Shown here: piece after piece, positions 25,933 through 34,304 of the stretch
Layout of the letters: each line of letters starts with the position of its first letter
How positions within the stretch are numbered: position 1 is the stretch's first letter
Origin: Deltaproteobacteria bacterium
Lineage (GTDB): Bacteria; SZUA-79; Acidulodesulfobacterales; Acidulodesulfobacteraceae
NCBI GenBank assembly: GCA_023489335.1
Contig: JAMDCP010000017.1
Span: forward strand, 54,171-118,170
DNA: 64,000 nt
Direction of reading: 5' to 3'
Notes under the pieces: generated by a model
What the model was told of the DNA's origin: nothing
The model's input: the letters and a program-made list of their open reading frames with translations, nothing else
Databases searched by the model: none
Program-made: the position numbers and the translations under genes

Positions 25933-26404
25933 TCTCCTCTAATTTTTTTCTTGCAACTTTAGTTTGCCATTTTTTCCCAAATATATTGAAATCTTCCATT
26001 TGGAAAATGGCCTCATTTTTAATTTCTACATATTGATTAAAATCCTTAATGTAAAGCGGCTTTCCGGCAACGATTATGTTGTAATAAAGCAAGGGTTTTC
26101 TGAAGTCCGGATAAACGGGAATTACATTGACATCCAATTTAGTAAGTTCGATTAAGTCAAGGGACATATCGGTAATTTTTAAAAAAATGGATTCTTCGGA
26201 AAGTGTCAGATCGTTAAAAATCACGCCTATATCGATATCCGAATCTTTTCTGGGAAACCCGCCCGCTCTCGAACCGAACAAAAATACGATAGCAAGATTA
26301 AAATGTTCGGCATTTCTTTTAAAAAACTCTTCAAGCGCCGTCAATAAAGAAGCGCTATCGAATATTTTATACTGCATTTCATTTTTTAATAAATTTTCGG
26401 GCAT
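25919..26404 (-). CDS. mntA: MntA-like minimal nucleotidyltransferase antitoxin
   Basis: A 161-residue protein with the polymerase-beta-type motif FLFGSRAGGFPRKDSDIDIG (G44-S45 and the metal ligands D56 and D58). MntA proteins neutralise HepT by adding AMP to the tyrosine of its RX4HXY motif. The C-terminal part continues about 60 residues past the core as a helical tail. First gene of the pair, with a perfect palindrome 38 bases upstream that may be the autoregulatory operator. Confidence 0.88.
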   Translation of the reverse strand: MPENLLKNEMQYKIFDSASLLTALEEFFKRNAEHFNLAIVFLFGSRAGGFPRKDSDIDIGVIFNDLTLSEESIFLKITDMSLDLIELTKLDVNVIPVYPDFRKPLLYYNIIVAGKPLYIKDFNQYVEIKNEAIFQMEDFNIFGKKWQTKVARKKLEEIAGA

Positions 26405-26441
26405 TTTTTAGTCTTTCTGTATTCATAATGCACCTATGGTA

Positions 26442-26458
26442 ATGTATTAATAATACAT
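26442..26458 (-). promoter_or_regulatory. Candidate operator of mntA-hepT
   Basis: ATGTATTA-A-TAATACAT is a perfect 8-bp inverted repeat 38 bases before the mntA start. Toxin-antitoxin operons are usually autorepressed at such sites. The stretch 26459-26609 shows nothing further. Confidence 0.5.
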
Positions 26459-26609
26459 CATCACTATTTGCTATTATTAATATAATATATGACATTTTTA
26501 AATTTTAAGCAAAGGGTTTTACGCATTTACAGAGAGTTCCGTATGGTTGAGTGTATGGGGCGGCTGGAGCAAGGTAAAATGGAAATATCCTATTTACTGC
26601 GGTTTTGAA

Positions 26610-26658
26610 TGGCGGGGCCGACGGGGATCGAACCCGCGACCTCCGGCGTGACAGGCCG
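26610..26658. repeat. Displaced tRNA-Asp 3' fragment (distal att repeat)
   Basis: These 49 bases are identical to 29802-29850, the 3' part of tRNA-Asp from the anticodon loop through CCA. Homology stops abruptly after ACAGGCCG. This is the copy of the tRNA end displaced by an integration event and marks the far end of the island. Confidence 0.92.
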
Positions 26659-26768
26659 AAATAATAGTTTATAACTTATTGATATTATTAAGTAATTTTT
26701 ATGGTAAAAAACGATATGGGACAATTTTGGGACAAAAGACTGATTTTTACAGCCTATTTTCGCTAATC

Positions 26769-27164
26769 TTATTTAAGCGAAAATGTGGACTTTTTATAAT
26801 TAATGGTTAGAATGAAGTTACTCAGGAAGCTTTTAACCCCCAATAATACCACGTTTAAATTCGGCATAAAATCTATTAATACGTTATCGACCTTTATACT
26901 GTCTGTTTCGAGGCATAACGTATGCGCGTAAGCCGCGGTTTGTCCGTTGCCGGTATTAATCGTCTTCCGGATGCCGGCTTGCAAATTATGACCTAACAGC
27001 GTAGCATATTCGGCAGGAACCGCGCAATCATCCGCCCCGGTATCAATTAAGCCCCATACCCTAACGGATAGGTCTGTATGAGGATTGCGAATTACGACAG
27101 GCAGCCAGGGCCTTGGCGTATCTCCGGGGTATAATTTTTTAAAGGGAATATCCATGCCGGTCAT
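26769..27164 (-). CDS. Retropepsin-like aspartic protease
   Basis: A 131-residue protein with the clan-AA active-site motif GLIDTGADDCAVP; D41-T42-G43 are the catalytic triplet of one monomer. The later hydrophobic stretch FMPNLNVVLLGVKSFLSNFILTIN matches the flap and hydrophobic-hydrophobic-Gly signature (LLG) of retropepsins, so it should act as a homodimer. No signal peptide. Its start overlaps the stop of the DUF5678 gene by one base (TAATG), so the two are translationally coupled. Its substrate is unknown; cleavage of the partner or of a host protein is possible. Confidence 0.82.
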   Translation of the reverse strand: MTGMDIPFKKLYPGDTPRPWLPVVIRNPHTDLSVRVWGLIDTGADDCAVPAEYATLLGHNLQAGIRKTINTGNGQTAAYAHTLCLETDSIKVDNVLIDFMPNLNVVLLGVKSFLSNFILTINYKKSTFSLK

Positions 27165-27352
27165 TAGTATATCTGCACCGTATCTTTGGAAGGCAAAAAC
27201 GCAATGACGGGTTCTTTATAGCCTTTCTCTTTCGCCTTATCGGATGCTTCTTTGGGGCTTTCGCCATAGCCGACCACAGTGGAGTCTTCAAAGCTTTTCA
27301 TCGCCACGTATTTACCGGCAAAATCGTTATTTTTAATTAATGTTTGTATCAT
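27164..27352 (-). CDS. DUF5678-type small protein
   Basis: A 62-residue protein starting MIQTLIKNNDFAGKYVAMKS; the central pattern VVGYGESPKEASDKAKEKGY and the ending VIAFLPSKDTVQIY match DUF5678. The start at 27352 was chosen because the family begins shortly before the 'Y-VA' strand; a methionine four codons upstream is also possible. Such proteins are often encoded just before a retropepsin-like gene, as here with a one-base overlap, which suggests a protease-inhibitor or substrate relationship. No experimental function is known to me. Confidence 0.72.
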   Translation of the reverse strand: MIQTLIKNNDFAGKYVAMKSFEDSTVVGYGESPKEASDKAKEKGYKEPVIAFLPSKDTVQIY

Positions 27353-27364
27353 TTTGCCTCTCAA

Positions 27365-27963
27365 ATATCTGAAATAAAAATTATAAATTAAATGAATAAG
27401 ATTTATATTTATTTATATCTAAATATAAAAAACATGTCAATAGCTGGGAACGACTTTATATGAGGCGGTGCCGTTCCCCCTTTTCACCCACCCGCCGCAT
27501 TTTTTTTGGAATAATTTAATTATATCGCAAAAAAATTTAATAGTAAATCGCTAAAGCAATATGCGACCAACGGGAGCAGGGAAAGACCGCCGAGCCTGAC
27601 GGGTTTCTACCCCATTCCCGATTTTGCTGGGGGTTAGGGGATATAAACGCATGCCGTTTATGTTTGTTCGAACAAAGCGAACCCCCTAATAATGCCTTTA
27701 AAAATGTTTTTGCGCCGTAGTCCCCCTCTTTATCCGCCGTAGCGAAGCGAAGCAAGGACAAACAGGGACGAAGCAAGCAAAAACAACCCCTAAAAAATCT
27801 TTAAATTTTGAAAATAAAGGCGTCCGATTTATTTATTAGATTTACCAACCGCCATAATTCTTTGCGCAATATAAGTTCTATCAATGAATTATTAGATTTA
27901 ATTTTTTTGCCGTTGCGCTATCCATTGATAACATTCCATCTATAAAACTATTTTTCGGCACCG
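27365..27963. other. 600-base island stretch without a convincing gene
   Basis: It contains an A/T-rich leader for the DUF5678 gene, then G+C-richer DNA (27440-27790) with short repeats such as GCGAAGCGAAGCAAGG and several small inverted repeats. An open frame of 79 codons (27537-27776, minus) has the look of a non-coding repeat read through, not a protein. A solo end of the dispersed palindromic element (AAAGGCGTCCGATTTATTTA, 27817-27836) lies near the HEPN gene. Confidence 0.5.
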
Positions 27964-28707
27964 CTATAAAACTTCGTCAAGTTTGTCCATAAGCAGGCTC
28001 GCCAAAAAAAGAAAATGTATCGCCCTTTCCTTGGTAATTTCTATATTGCCGTGCGCTTTCGGATTTCTTATTCCGGTCATTGATCCGGAAAATAACTCCA
28101 TATAACCCAATTGTACATTTCTTCCGGTTTCCGTGTCTAAATCATCGAGCTTTATTAACGGATTAGATAAGGAAAAAGCAGTCTTCATTAAACTCGAGCC
28201 ATCCAACTCCTTAGACGTTATTTCCTTAACTATTTTTTTTACGCGAACATTTATTTCTTTGAAAGATGCTTCGACCGAATCGGCATAGTGTCCCGTTTCA
28301 AACCTGGATATAGCTACTCCGATTATTTGGTTATTTAGCATGGACCATAAATCCATATTATGGATTTCATTATTGTTTTGTTTGTATAATTTTATAACAA
28401 AATTCCGTCGGTCTTTATAAGTATGCAGATTTTCATCCCAATATGAGTAAAATTCCCATAAATCCGAAAACGCATTGGGGTTTTTTAATCCACATTTTTC
28501 ATATTCTTTTCCTATCTCTTTGTAAAGGGCTTTATATTTATCGTTTTCATCCTGAATCCTCGCCTTACCCGTTGATACGTCTATCATAATATTTTTAATA
28601 GACTCTATTGAATTTTCCATATTACCATTAATCATAAGAGGTATCTCCAATGTATCCGGAACCAAACAAAATAATTTGCCTGAAAAATAACAAATTAACT
28701 CCCACAA
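27964..28707 (-). CDS. HEPN-domain protein, TIGR02391 (Ymh)-like
   Basis: The C-terminal half contains FSGSMTGIRNPKAHGNIEI, the hallmark of the TIGR02391/Ymh family, in which R214-x4-H219 (RNPKAH) forms a HEPN-type RNase motif. The N-terminal half is predicted helical and acidic, without recognised motifs. The start shown is TTG, giving 247 residues; an ATG at MINGNMENSI (about residue 25) is an equally good start. The gene lies inside the tRNA-Asp island directly after the truncated integrase. Families with this motif are common in phage-defence and toxin contexts; no partner antitoxin is seen here. Confidence 0.72.
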   Translation of the reverse strand: MWELICYFSGKLFCLVPDTLEIPLMINGNMENSIESIKNIMIDVSTGKARIQDENDKYKALYKEIGKEYEKCGLKNPNAFSDLWEFYSYWDENLHTYKDRRNFVIKLYKQNNNEIHNMDLWSMLNNQIIGVAISRFETGHYADSVEASFKEINVRVKKIVKEITSKELDGSSLMKTAFSLSNPLIKLDDLDTETGRNVQLGYMELFSGSMTGIRNPKAHGNIEITKERAIHFLFLASLLMDKLDEVL

Positions 28708-28732
28708 AAGTCACGTAATTTATTTCTATGTT

Positions 28733-29673
28733 TTATTTCTTTATCAATAGTTGCTTTGCTCTCGTTCCGCCCATAACCATCTTAGAAGCGAAAACGTGCC
28801 GCAGGTCATGTATTCTTAAATCTTTCAACCTGGCATTTCTGCAGGCGGTATGAAAAGAACGTCTGAAATCGCCTAACTTTTTCCGTCCTGGTTAAAAACA
28901 TATTCACAGCCGTCTTTTTTCTCGATGCCGGCCAGAAGTTCTTTTAACTGTGAATGCGCCGGAATATATCTATCGTATTTTGTTTTCGTCCCTTTTATAG
29001 CTATGACGTTATTTTGGAGATCCACATTGCCCCATTTAAGATTTAAAGCCTCGCCCTTCCGGTAGCCGGTATAAATTAAAAAAGTAATTAAATCCCGAGT
29101 TAATTTATTTGTGGCGTCGGCGATGAGCTTATCGATATCTGAATCGGATAAAGTTTTTATTCTTTTTAATTCGTTTAATTTCTTAATTTTTCCACAGGGA
29201 TTTTTATCGATATATTCCTTTTCAATACAGTAATTAAAGAAGCTCAACAATATAGTCATATCGATATTAACCGACCTGAAAGATATTTCGCTTTCTCTTT
29301 TACCTTTGTTTTTATCCATGCTTTCTATTTCCCGCTTCCTAAATAATGCGTATCCTCTAAGCTCGCTATTAGTTATATCTTCAACAAACTTGTCTTTAAA
29401 AAAAGGGAAGAAGTGTTTAGAAGATATTATTTTCCTATCAATAGTCTTTTCGGAATTACTTAATGATGCAAGGTATTCTTTCCAGGTATTTTGGAAATTG
29501 TGATATTTCCTATATTTTTCGGGAATGCTGAATCGCTTTCTTACGATATCGGATTTTATAGTAGAGGATACTTCTTCGGCAAGGGTCTTGTCGTTGGTCT
29601 TACATGAAAAACGGTATCTTTTTCCGTCTATAATATGTTCACACCACCAAACATTGCCTCTTTTATAAAGCAC
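28733..29673 (-). pseudogene. Tyrosine recombinase (integrase), frameshifted and truncated
   Basis: The first 266 codons (29673 to 28873) encode a normal phage-type integrase N-terminus, SAM-like core-binding region and the catalytic arginine box TGYRKGEALNLKWGN. Translation then stops after VFNQDGKS. Adding one A to the run GGAAAAAG restores KLGDFRRSFHTACRNARLKD, leading to the box HDLRHVFAS with the H-x-x-R residues, which then ends at VMGGTRAKQLLIKK and TAA at 28733. The final box with the nucleophilic tyrosine is absent. The single-base shift could be an assembly error in a homopolymer; the missing C-terminus cannot be explained that way. Confidence 0.85.
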
Positions 29674-29801
29674 TTTTCCCTCAAATATGTGGTATATATT
29701 GTGGAGTATTTTATAACATTTTTGATGATTTTATCACACTGTAGAGAAAAAGTAAACTTAAACAAAATTTGGTGGGATTATATAAAATGCGGCGTTTTAA
29801 G

Positions 29802-29878
29802 TGGCGGGGCCGACGGGGATCGAACCCGCGACCTCCGGCGTGACAGGCCGGCGTTCTAACCGTCTGAACTACAGCCCC
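29802..29878 (-). tRNA. tRNA-Asp (GTC anticodon), integration target
   Basis: A complete cloverleaf on the minus strand: GGGGCTGTAGTTCAGACGG, anticodon stem CCGGC/GCCGG with loop CTGTCAC (anticodon GTC), T-arm GCGGGTTCGATCCCCGT and encoded CCA. Its last 49 bases (29802-29850) are the proximal att repeat of the island, identical to 26610-26658. Confidence 0.95.
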
Positions 29879-29906
29879 GTATGAAAATAGATGATATGAT
29901 AATAAC

Positions 29907-30194
29907 TTAATGTACTAACTTTAATATAGCAATGACAATTCCGACCGTAACGCCTATCTGAACTATAAACAGCCCTGCAAACCACTTTATAAGCCTGATT
30001 TCTAAGTCTTTCATTTTTATTTCCATTTTTGTTTCAAGCTCTTTTATGTCGGCTTTTGTAGCCACGTTATCCAAAATGCTCTTTGACAATATATCTGCCT
30101 GAGCTTCGGCAATAGCTTTAGCCTGTTTTTCAGGCATACCCGCGCTTGTCAATTTTTCCGCATAAGCAAGTGTGTCGAAAATAAAGGTTTCCAT
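29907..30194 (-). CDS. DUF1640/CCDC90-like coiled-coil membrane protein
   Basis: The 95-residue protein from METFIFDTLAYAEKLTSAG shows the DUF1640 pattern: an N-terminal FDTLAYAEKLTSAGMPEKQAKAIAEAQ segment, a heptad-rich coiled coil (KADIKELETKMEIKMKDLEIRL) and a C-terminal membrane helix (WFAGLFIVQIGVTVGIVIAIL). The start at 30194 was preferred over one nine codons upstream because the family begins there. There is no clear ribosome site. Relatives are scattered in bacteria, often near phage or plasmid genes; function is unknown. Confidence 0.72.
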   Translation of the reverse strand: METFIFDTLAYAEKLTSAGMPEKQAKAIAEAQADILSKSILDNVATKADIKELETKMEIKMKDLEIRLIKWFAGLFIVQIGVTVGIVIAILKLVH

Positions 30195-30260
30195 GGTGGT
30201 ATAATGATAAACAATTAACAAAAAAAAGTCAAGAAAATTGCACTCTTTAATGACAAATAA

Positions 30261-30337
30261 TGGTAGGCGGAACAGGGTTCGAACCTGTGACCCCCGGCTT
30301 GTAAAGCCGATGCTCTAACCTGCTGAGCTATCCGCCC
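30261..30337 (-). tRNA. tRNA-Val (TAC anticodon)
   Basis: The minus strand reads GGGCGGATAGCTCAGCAGG with anticodon stem TCGGC/GCCGG, loop TTTACAA (anticodon TAC), T-arm ACAGGTTCGAACCCTGT and CCA end. 77 bases. Confidence 0.93.
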
Positions 30338-30349
30338 GCAAAAACACAA

Positions 30350-30387
30350 CTGCCCCCGCTTTTAATAAATTTTAAAAAAGGGGGCAG
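30350..30387 (-). terminator. Terminator after the HU gene
   Basis: CTGCCCCC and GGGGGCAG form an 8-bp stem around an A/T-rich loop, 28 bases after the HU stop, followed by TTGTGTTTTTG on the minus strand. Confidence 0.65.
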
Positions 30388-30414
30388 CAAATAAATCTTG
30401 CGCGTAATCCGGAA

Positions 30415-30699
30415 TTACCACTTTCCCGTGTTGACAGCCTCTTTAAAAGATTTGCCGGGTTTAAACTTTGGAGATTTAGAAGCCTTAATTTGAATCTCCT
30501 TTCCGGTTTGAGGATTTCTCCCTTTTCTTGCGGCTCTTTTCGCAACTTCAAATGTGCCAAAACCGACAAGCCTCACTGCATCGCCTTTTTTTAAGGCGTT
30601 AATAATAGAGTCAACTGTTGCACCGAGAGCTTTCTCGCTATCGGCTTTGGTAAGTTTAGACATCTTTGCAATTGCATCAACTAATTCTGCTTTTGTCAT
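30415..30699 (-). CDS. hup: DNA-binding protein HU
   Basis: A 94-residue histone-like protein: MTKAELVDAIAKMSKLTKAD, the core GFGTFEVAKRAARKGRNPQTG with the DNA-intercalating arm (RNPQTGKEI) and the C-terminal helix FKPGKSFKEAVN. IHF shares the fold, but the homodimeric HU-like arm favours HU. AGGAGG precedes the start, and a consensus promoter lies about 100 bases upstream. Confidence 0.93.
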   Translation of the reverse strand: MTKAELVDAIAKMSKLTKADSEKALGATVDSIINALKKGDAVRLVGFGTFEVAKRAARKGRNPQTGKEIQIKASKSPKFKPGKSFKEAVNTGKW

Positions 30700-30801
30700 A
30701 CTTAACTTCCTCCTTTACATTTTAAAGGTTTTAATGGTTAACTTTTAAATCGCCGTACTTAATATTCAATGTTTACAAGGGTTCTGATAAAACATACTTA
30801 A

Positions 30802-30830
30802 TATATATATGTTTTTAATATATATGTCAA
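30802..30830 (-). promoter_or_regulatory. Promoter of the HU gene
   Basis: On the minus strand a perfect TTGACA (30825-30830) is separated by 17 bases from TATATA (30802-30807). The leader would be about 95 bases. Confidence 0.65.
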
Positions 30831-30970
30831 CAAAAAAATGTATATTTTATCGACTTTATAAAAAAATAATCTGGTTTTCCCCGTGAATTTATCGACCGAT
30901 ACGCCTGTCAACCATCGTCAAACCGGCATTACAAAAGGGTTCGACGCCTTTAATCGCCATTAACCACCCA

Positions 30971-32296
30971 TCAATTAGATTTAGCATGTGTATCCTTTTC
31001 GTAAAGAAGGATAGGCATCCCGTTATTTATAATTACATCGTCATTTATAACACATTCCTTAATTGTCGGATCCGTCGGTATTTCGTACATAACATCGAGC
31101 ATTATAGATTCAAGGATAGTTCTTAATCCTCTTGCTCCCGAACCATACTTTATAGCCTTTTTTGTGATTTCTTTAATCGCGGAATCGGTAAATCTTAAAT
31201 TCACATCTTCCAATTCAAACAATTTTTGATACTGCTTAACTAAGGCGTTTTTGGGTTTTGTTAAAATTTCTATAAGGGCCTTTTCATCTAATTCTTCAAG
31301 CGTGGCTATGACGGGAAGCCTTCCGATAAATTCAGGAATGAGCCCGAATTTTAATAAATCCTGCGTTTCAACCTGCTTTATTATCTCGTAGGGATTGGCA
31401 GGTTTACCCGACTTAACGGTTGTATTAAAACCTATAGGCTGGGAATGGACTCTCCTTTCGATAATCCTGTCCAAACCGTTAAAAGCTCCTCCGCATATAA
31501 ATAAGATATTGCTTGTGTCAATCCTTAAAAATTCTTGATGGGGATGTTTCCTGCCCCCTTTCGGAGGAACATTTGCAATCGTTCCTTCGATTATTTTTAA
31601 AAGCGCCTGCTGAACGCCTTCTCCCGACACATCTCTTGTTATGGAAACATTATCCGATTTTTTTGCTATCTTATCGATTTCATCGACATATATAATACCC
31701 TTTTGAGCCCTTTCGATATCGTAATCGGCATTTTGTAAAAGGGAAAGAAGAATGCTTTCGACATCCTCGCCCACATAGCCGGCTTCCGTAAGCGTAGTGG
31801 CATCGGCTATAGTGAAAGGCAAATCAAGCATGCGGGCAAGTGTTTGAGCTAAAAGAGTTTTACCGCTGCCCGTGGGTCCGATTATCAAGATGTTGCTTTT
31901 TTGCATCTCGACATCCGCATTATTATATTTATCTTTTGGACTATGAACCGCATTATTATGCAGGGTATTTTTAATGGAAAGGTTGTGTTCTATCCTTTTA
32001 TAGTGGTTATAAACGGCAACGGAAAGAACCTTTTTTGCCCTTTCCTGGCCTATTACATACTGATCCAAAAAATTTTTAATTTCTACCGGTTTATAAAGAT
32101 AGTTTTTAGCTTTAATATCCTGCGGGACAGGCTTACTCTCTTCCGATATAATTTCATTGCAAAGATTAATGCATTCATCGCAAATGTAAACGGACGGTCC
32201 TGCAATCAGTTTTCTGACTTCATCCTGTGATTTACCGCAAAAGGAACAGTAAAGTTCCCTCCCCGAATTATCATTATTATTGTTTTTTCTTGCCAT
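30971..32296 (-). CDS. clpX: ATP-dependent Clp protease ATPase subunit ClpX
   Basis: AAA+ unfoldase feeding ClpP. The N-terminal zinc-binding domain has [11 protein letters not shown] and CDECINLC. Walker [16 protein letters not shown], Walker [12 protein letters not shown], and the ClpP-binding loop region around IGFNT are present. The length of 441 residues is slightly long because of an insertion with [16 protein letters not shown] ahead of Walker A. Third gene of tig-clpP-clpX, 45 bases after clpP. Confidence 0.97.
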   Translation of the reverse strand: MARKNNNNDNSGRELYCSFCGKSQDEVRKLIAGPSVYICDECINLCNEIISEESKPVPQDIKAKNYLYKPVEIKNFLDQYVIGQERAKKVLSVAVYNHYKRIEHNLSIKNTLHNNAVHSPKDKYNNADVEMQKSNILIIGPTGSGKTLLAQTLARMLDLPFTIADATTLTEAGYVGEDVESILLSLLQNADYDIERAQKGIIYVDEIDKIAKKSDNVSITRDVSGEGVQQALLKIIEGTIANVPPKGGRKHPHQEFLRIDTSNILFICGGAFNGLDRIIERRVHSQPIGFNTTVKSGKPANPYEIIKQVETQDLLKFGLIPEFIGRLPVIATLEELDEKALIEILTKPKNALVKQYQKLFELEDVNLRFTDSAIKEITKKAIKYGSGARGLRTILESIMLDVMYEIPTDPTIKECVINDDVIINNGMPILLYEKDTHAKSN

Positions 32297-32341
32297 ATTA
32301 GTTACCTCTTTTGCTTATAATATTTGGAAAATATCGAAAAA

Positions 32342-32941
32342 CTATTTTACGCTTTTAATATCTTTCTTATCTACGACTTTGTCGATAATACCGTATTTAA
32401 CAGACTCGGCGCCGCTCATATAAAAATCTCTTTCGGTATCCACCTGAATTTTATCTATCGCCTGAGAGGTATGAAAAGCCAAAATCTGGTTTAGCTCCTC
32501 TCTCATCCTGAGAATTTCCCTTGCCTGTATATCGATATCCGTGGCCTGTCCCTGAAATCCGCCGGCAGGCTGATGTATCATAATTCGGGAATGGGGAAGG
32601 GCAAACCTCTTTCCTTTTGTGCCGGCAGCTAAAAGCACCGCCCCCATGCTTGCCGCCTGCCCCATGCATAGCGTCGAGACATCGGGTTTTATATATTGCA
32701 TGGTATCGTAAATTGCAAGCCCCGAGGTTATAATACCGCCGGGGGAATTGATATAAATATTTATATCTTTTTCAGGGTCTTCGGATTCGAGAAAAAGCAG
32801 CTGCGCTATTATAAGATTGGCAAAGTTGTCGTCTATCGCATCTCCGACAAATATAATTCTATCCTTTAAAAGACGGGAATATATATCGTAAGCCCTCTCC
32901 CCCCGGTGTGTCTGCTCGATGACTATTGGAACAAGTGACAT
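32342..32941 (-). CDS. clpP: ATP-dependent Clp protease proteolytic subunit
   Basis: Self-compartmentalised serine protease of 199 residues. The catalytic serine lies in [14 protein letters not shown], the histidine in [10 protein letters not shown] and the aspartate in the later DTERDFYMS segment. The N-terminus [24 protein letters not shown] is the usual axial-loop sequence. It lies between tig and clpX, 66 bases after tig. Confidence 0.97.
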   Translation of the reverse strand: MSLVPIVIEQTHRGERAYDIYSRLLKDRIIFVGDAIDDNFANLIIAQLLFLESEDPEKDINIYINSPGGIITSGLAIYDTMQYIKPDVSTLCMGQAASMGAVLLAAGTKGKRFALPHSRIMIHQPAGGFQGQATDIDIQAREILRMREELNQILAFHTSQAIDKIQVDTERDFYMSGAESVKYGIIDKVVDKKDIKSVK

Positions 32942-33007
32942 TTTTATTATTCTCCTTAAAGTTTTCTAAATTTTATTTATATATGACATACGCTAATTCG
33001 CATATAT

Positions 33008-34246
33008 CTATATATATGATACCTTACTTGCGACAAGAAAATCAAATATCTTATCTTCGAGCAAAGCTTGTTTAAGGTTATTGCGAGCCTCGGCTGTAAC
33101 ATAAAAGCTCTTTACTTCGTCTTCTTTTAAGCCCGATTCTCCTGCCGTTTTTTTATAAAATTCTTCAAAATCGCTTTCTTCTATTTTAATATTTTCCGTT
33201 TTGGAAATTTCGGAAAGCAAAAGATATAATGCCAGATCCCGTTTTGCCATAAGTTTAAGCATATTCAATAAATCGCCCTTTTGCTTTTCGTCAATATCTT
33301 TATATTTGCCCTGTTTTTTTAAATCCTCTAATCTTGCCAGAGCATCTTCCTCTACCACGCTTTCAGGTAAATCGACAGGGTTAAGCTTGACAAGCTCGTC
33401 CGATATCAATGACCTGATGGATTCTTTATATCTTTTATCCTCATATTCTTTAAGGCTTTTTTTGACATATTCCCTGAACTCGTCGACATCTTTGAAATTG
33501 CCGAAATTTTTAATCGTTTCGGCATTAAGTTCTGGCAATATTTTTTTATCTATTTCCTTAATAACGCCCTTTACCGTAACATTTCTTTCTTTGTCGTTAT
33601 ATTCAAAGTTATCGCCCTTCTTTTTACCGATAAAAACGGCTTCAAAAGACTTGTCGATAATGTTTGAATTAAGGCTTATTAAATAGTCCTTTGCGTTATC
33701 TACCTCTTTGCCTGCTTCATCTTCCGTAATATAATCTATCTTGACAAAATACCTGTCGTTATCGTTTATTACGGCAGAGTCTATCTGTTTTTCGCTATCC
33801 GCGGTCCTTTCAAGCAGGAAATTAATTTCATCTTTAATAACTTCGTCCGTAATATCCCTTTTCTTAACCTCTTTAATTTTTAAATCCAGATTTAAATTTT
33901 TCACGGAGGGCATAACTTCAAAATATATGGTGTATTCTTTATCGCTCTTTTTTTCCATTCGCGGGGTTCCGACCACGAAAAGGTCTTTTTCGGCTAATAT
34001 TTTTTTAAAATCTTCATTTAAAATCTCTACCGCCGCTTCTTCAAGAAGTTCCGCCTCATAAAACTTTTTTATAATGGATAACGGGGCCTTTCCCGGCCTG
34101 AAGCCCTTGATATTCGACTGTTTAACCGCTGTCTCTAATTTCTTTTTTAAAAGTTCGCCCGTCCTCAGGTCGTCTAATTTTAAATTGATCCTTTTTTTTA
34201 CCGAAGTTTCATCCTCTATAACAAAACCCTCTACTGCATTATCCAT
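33008..34246 (-). CDS. tig: Trigger factor (ribosome-associated chaperone)
   Basis: A 412-residue chaperone and prolyl isomerase. The ribosome-binding signature is GFRPGKAPLSIIKKFYEAEL, the central FKBP-like domain covers about residues 150-235 (DRYFVKIDYITEDEAG), and the C-terminal substrate-cradling helices complete it. Slightly shorter than the enteric protein. First gene of tig-clpP-clpX, downstream of thrS by 58 bases. Confidence 0.94.
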   Translation of the reverse strand: MDNAVEGFVIEDETSVKKRINLKLDDLRTGELLKKKLETAVKQSNIKGFRPGKAPLSIIKKFYEAELLEEAAVEILNEDFKKILAEKDLFVVGTPRMEKKSDKEYTIYFEVMPSVKNLNLDLKIKEVKKRDITDEVIKDEINFLLERTADSEKQIDSAVINDNDRYFVKIDYITEDEAGKEVDNAKDYLISLNSNIIDKSFEAVFIGKKKGDNFEYNDKERNVTVKGVIKEIDKKILPELNAETIKNFGNFKDVDEFREYVKKSLKEYEDKRYKESIRSLISDELVKLNPVDLPESVVEEDALARLEDLKKQGKYKDIDEKQKGDLLNMLKLMAKRDLALYLLLSEISKTENIKIEESDFEEFYKKTAGESGLKEDEVKSFYVTAEARNNLKQALLEDKIFDFLVASKVSYI

Positions 34247-34304
34247 TAAAATCCCCTTGTAAATTTAAATTATAATGACAATTATAATTATATTATATAT
34301 TTAA

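Larger units (their letters stand above)
26659..29850. mobile_element. Small integrative island in tRNA-Asp, degraded
   Basis: A 3.1-kb segment between 49-bp direct repeats, inserted at the 3' end of tRNA-Asp. The integrase remnant sits next to the intact tRNA, as usual for tyrosine-recombinase islands. The cargo is a retropepsin-like protease with a DUF5678 protein and a HEPN protein. Just inside the distal repeat are two copies of TGGGACA (26717 and 26728, 11-base period), which could be integrase arm sites. The integrase is frameshifted and lacks its tyrosine box, so the island is probably immobile without help. Confidence 0.88.

Noticed and set aside
27537..27776. 79-codon open frame in the island (minus strand)
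   Set aside because: Composition and lack of a ribosome site suggest read-through of a non-coding repeat; no recognisable protein features.
29635..29859. Open frame reading across tRNA-Asp on the plus strand
   Set aside because: The ending GGADGDRTRDLRRDRPAF is the antisense translation of tRNA-Asp.
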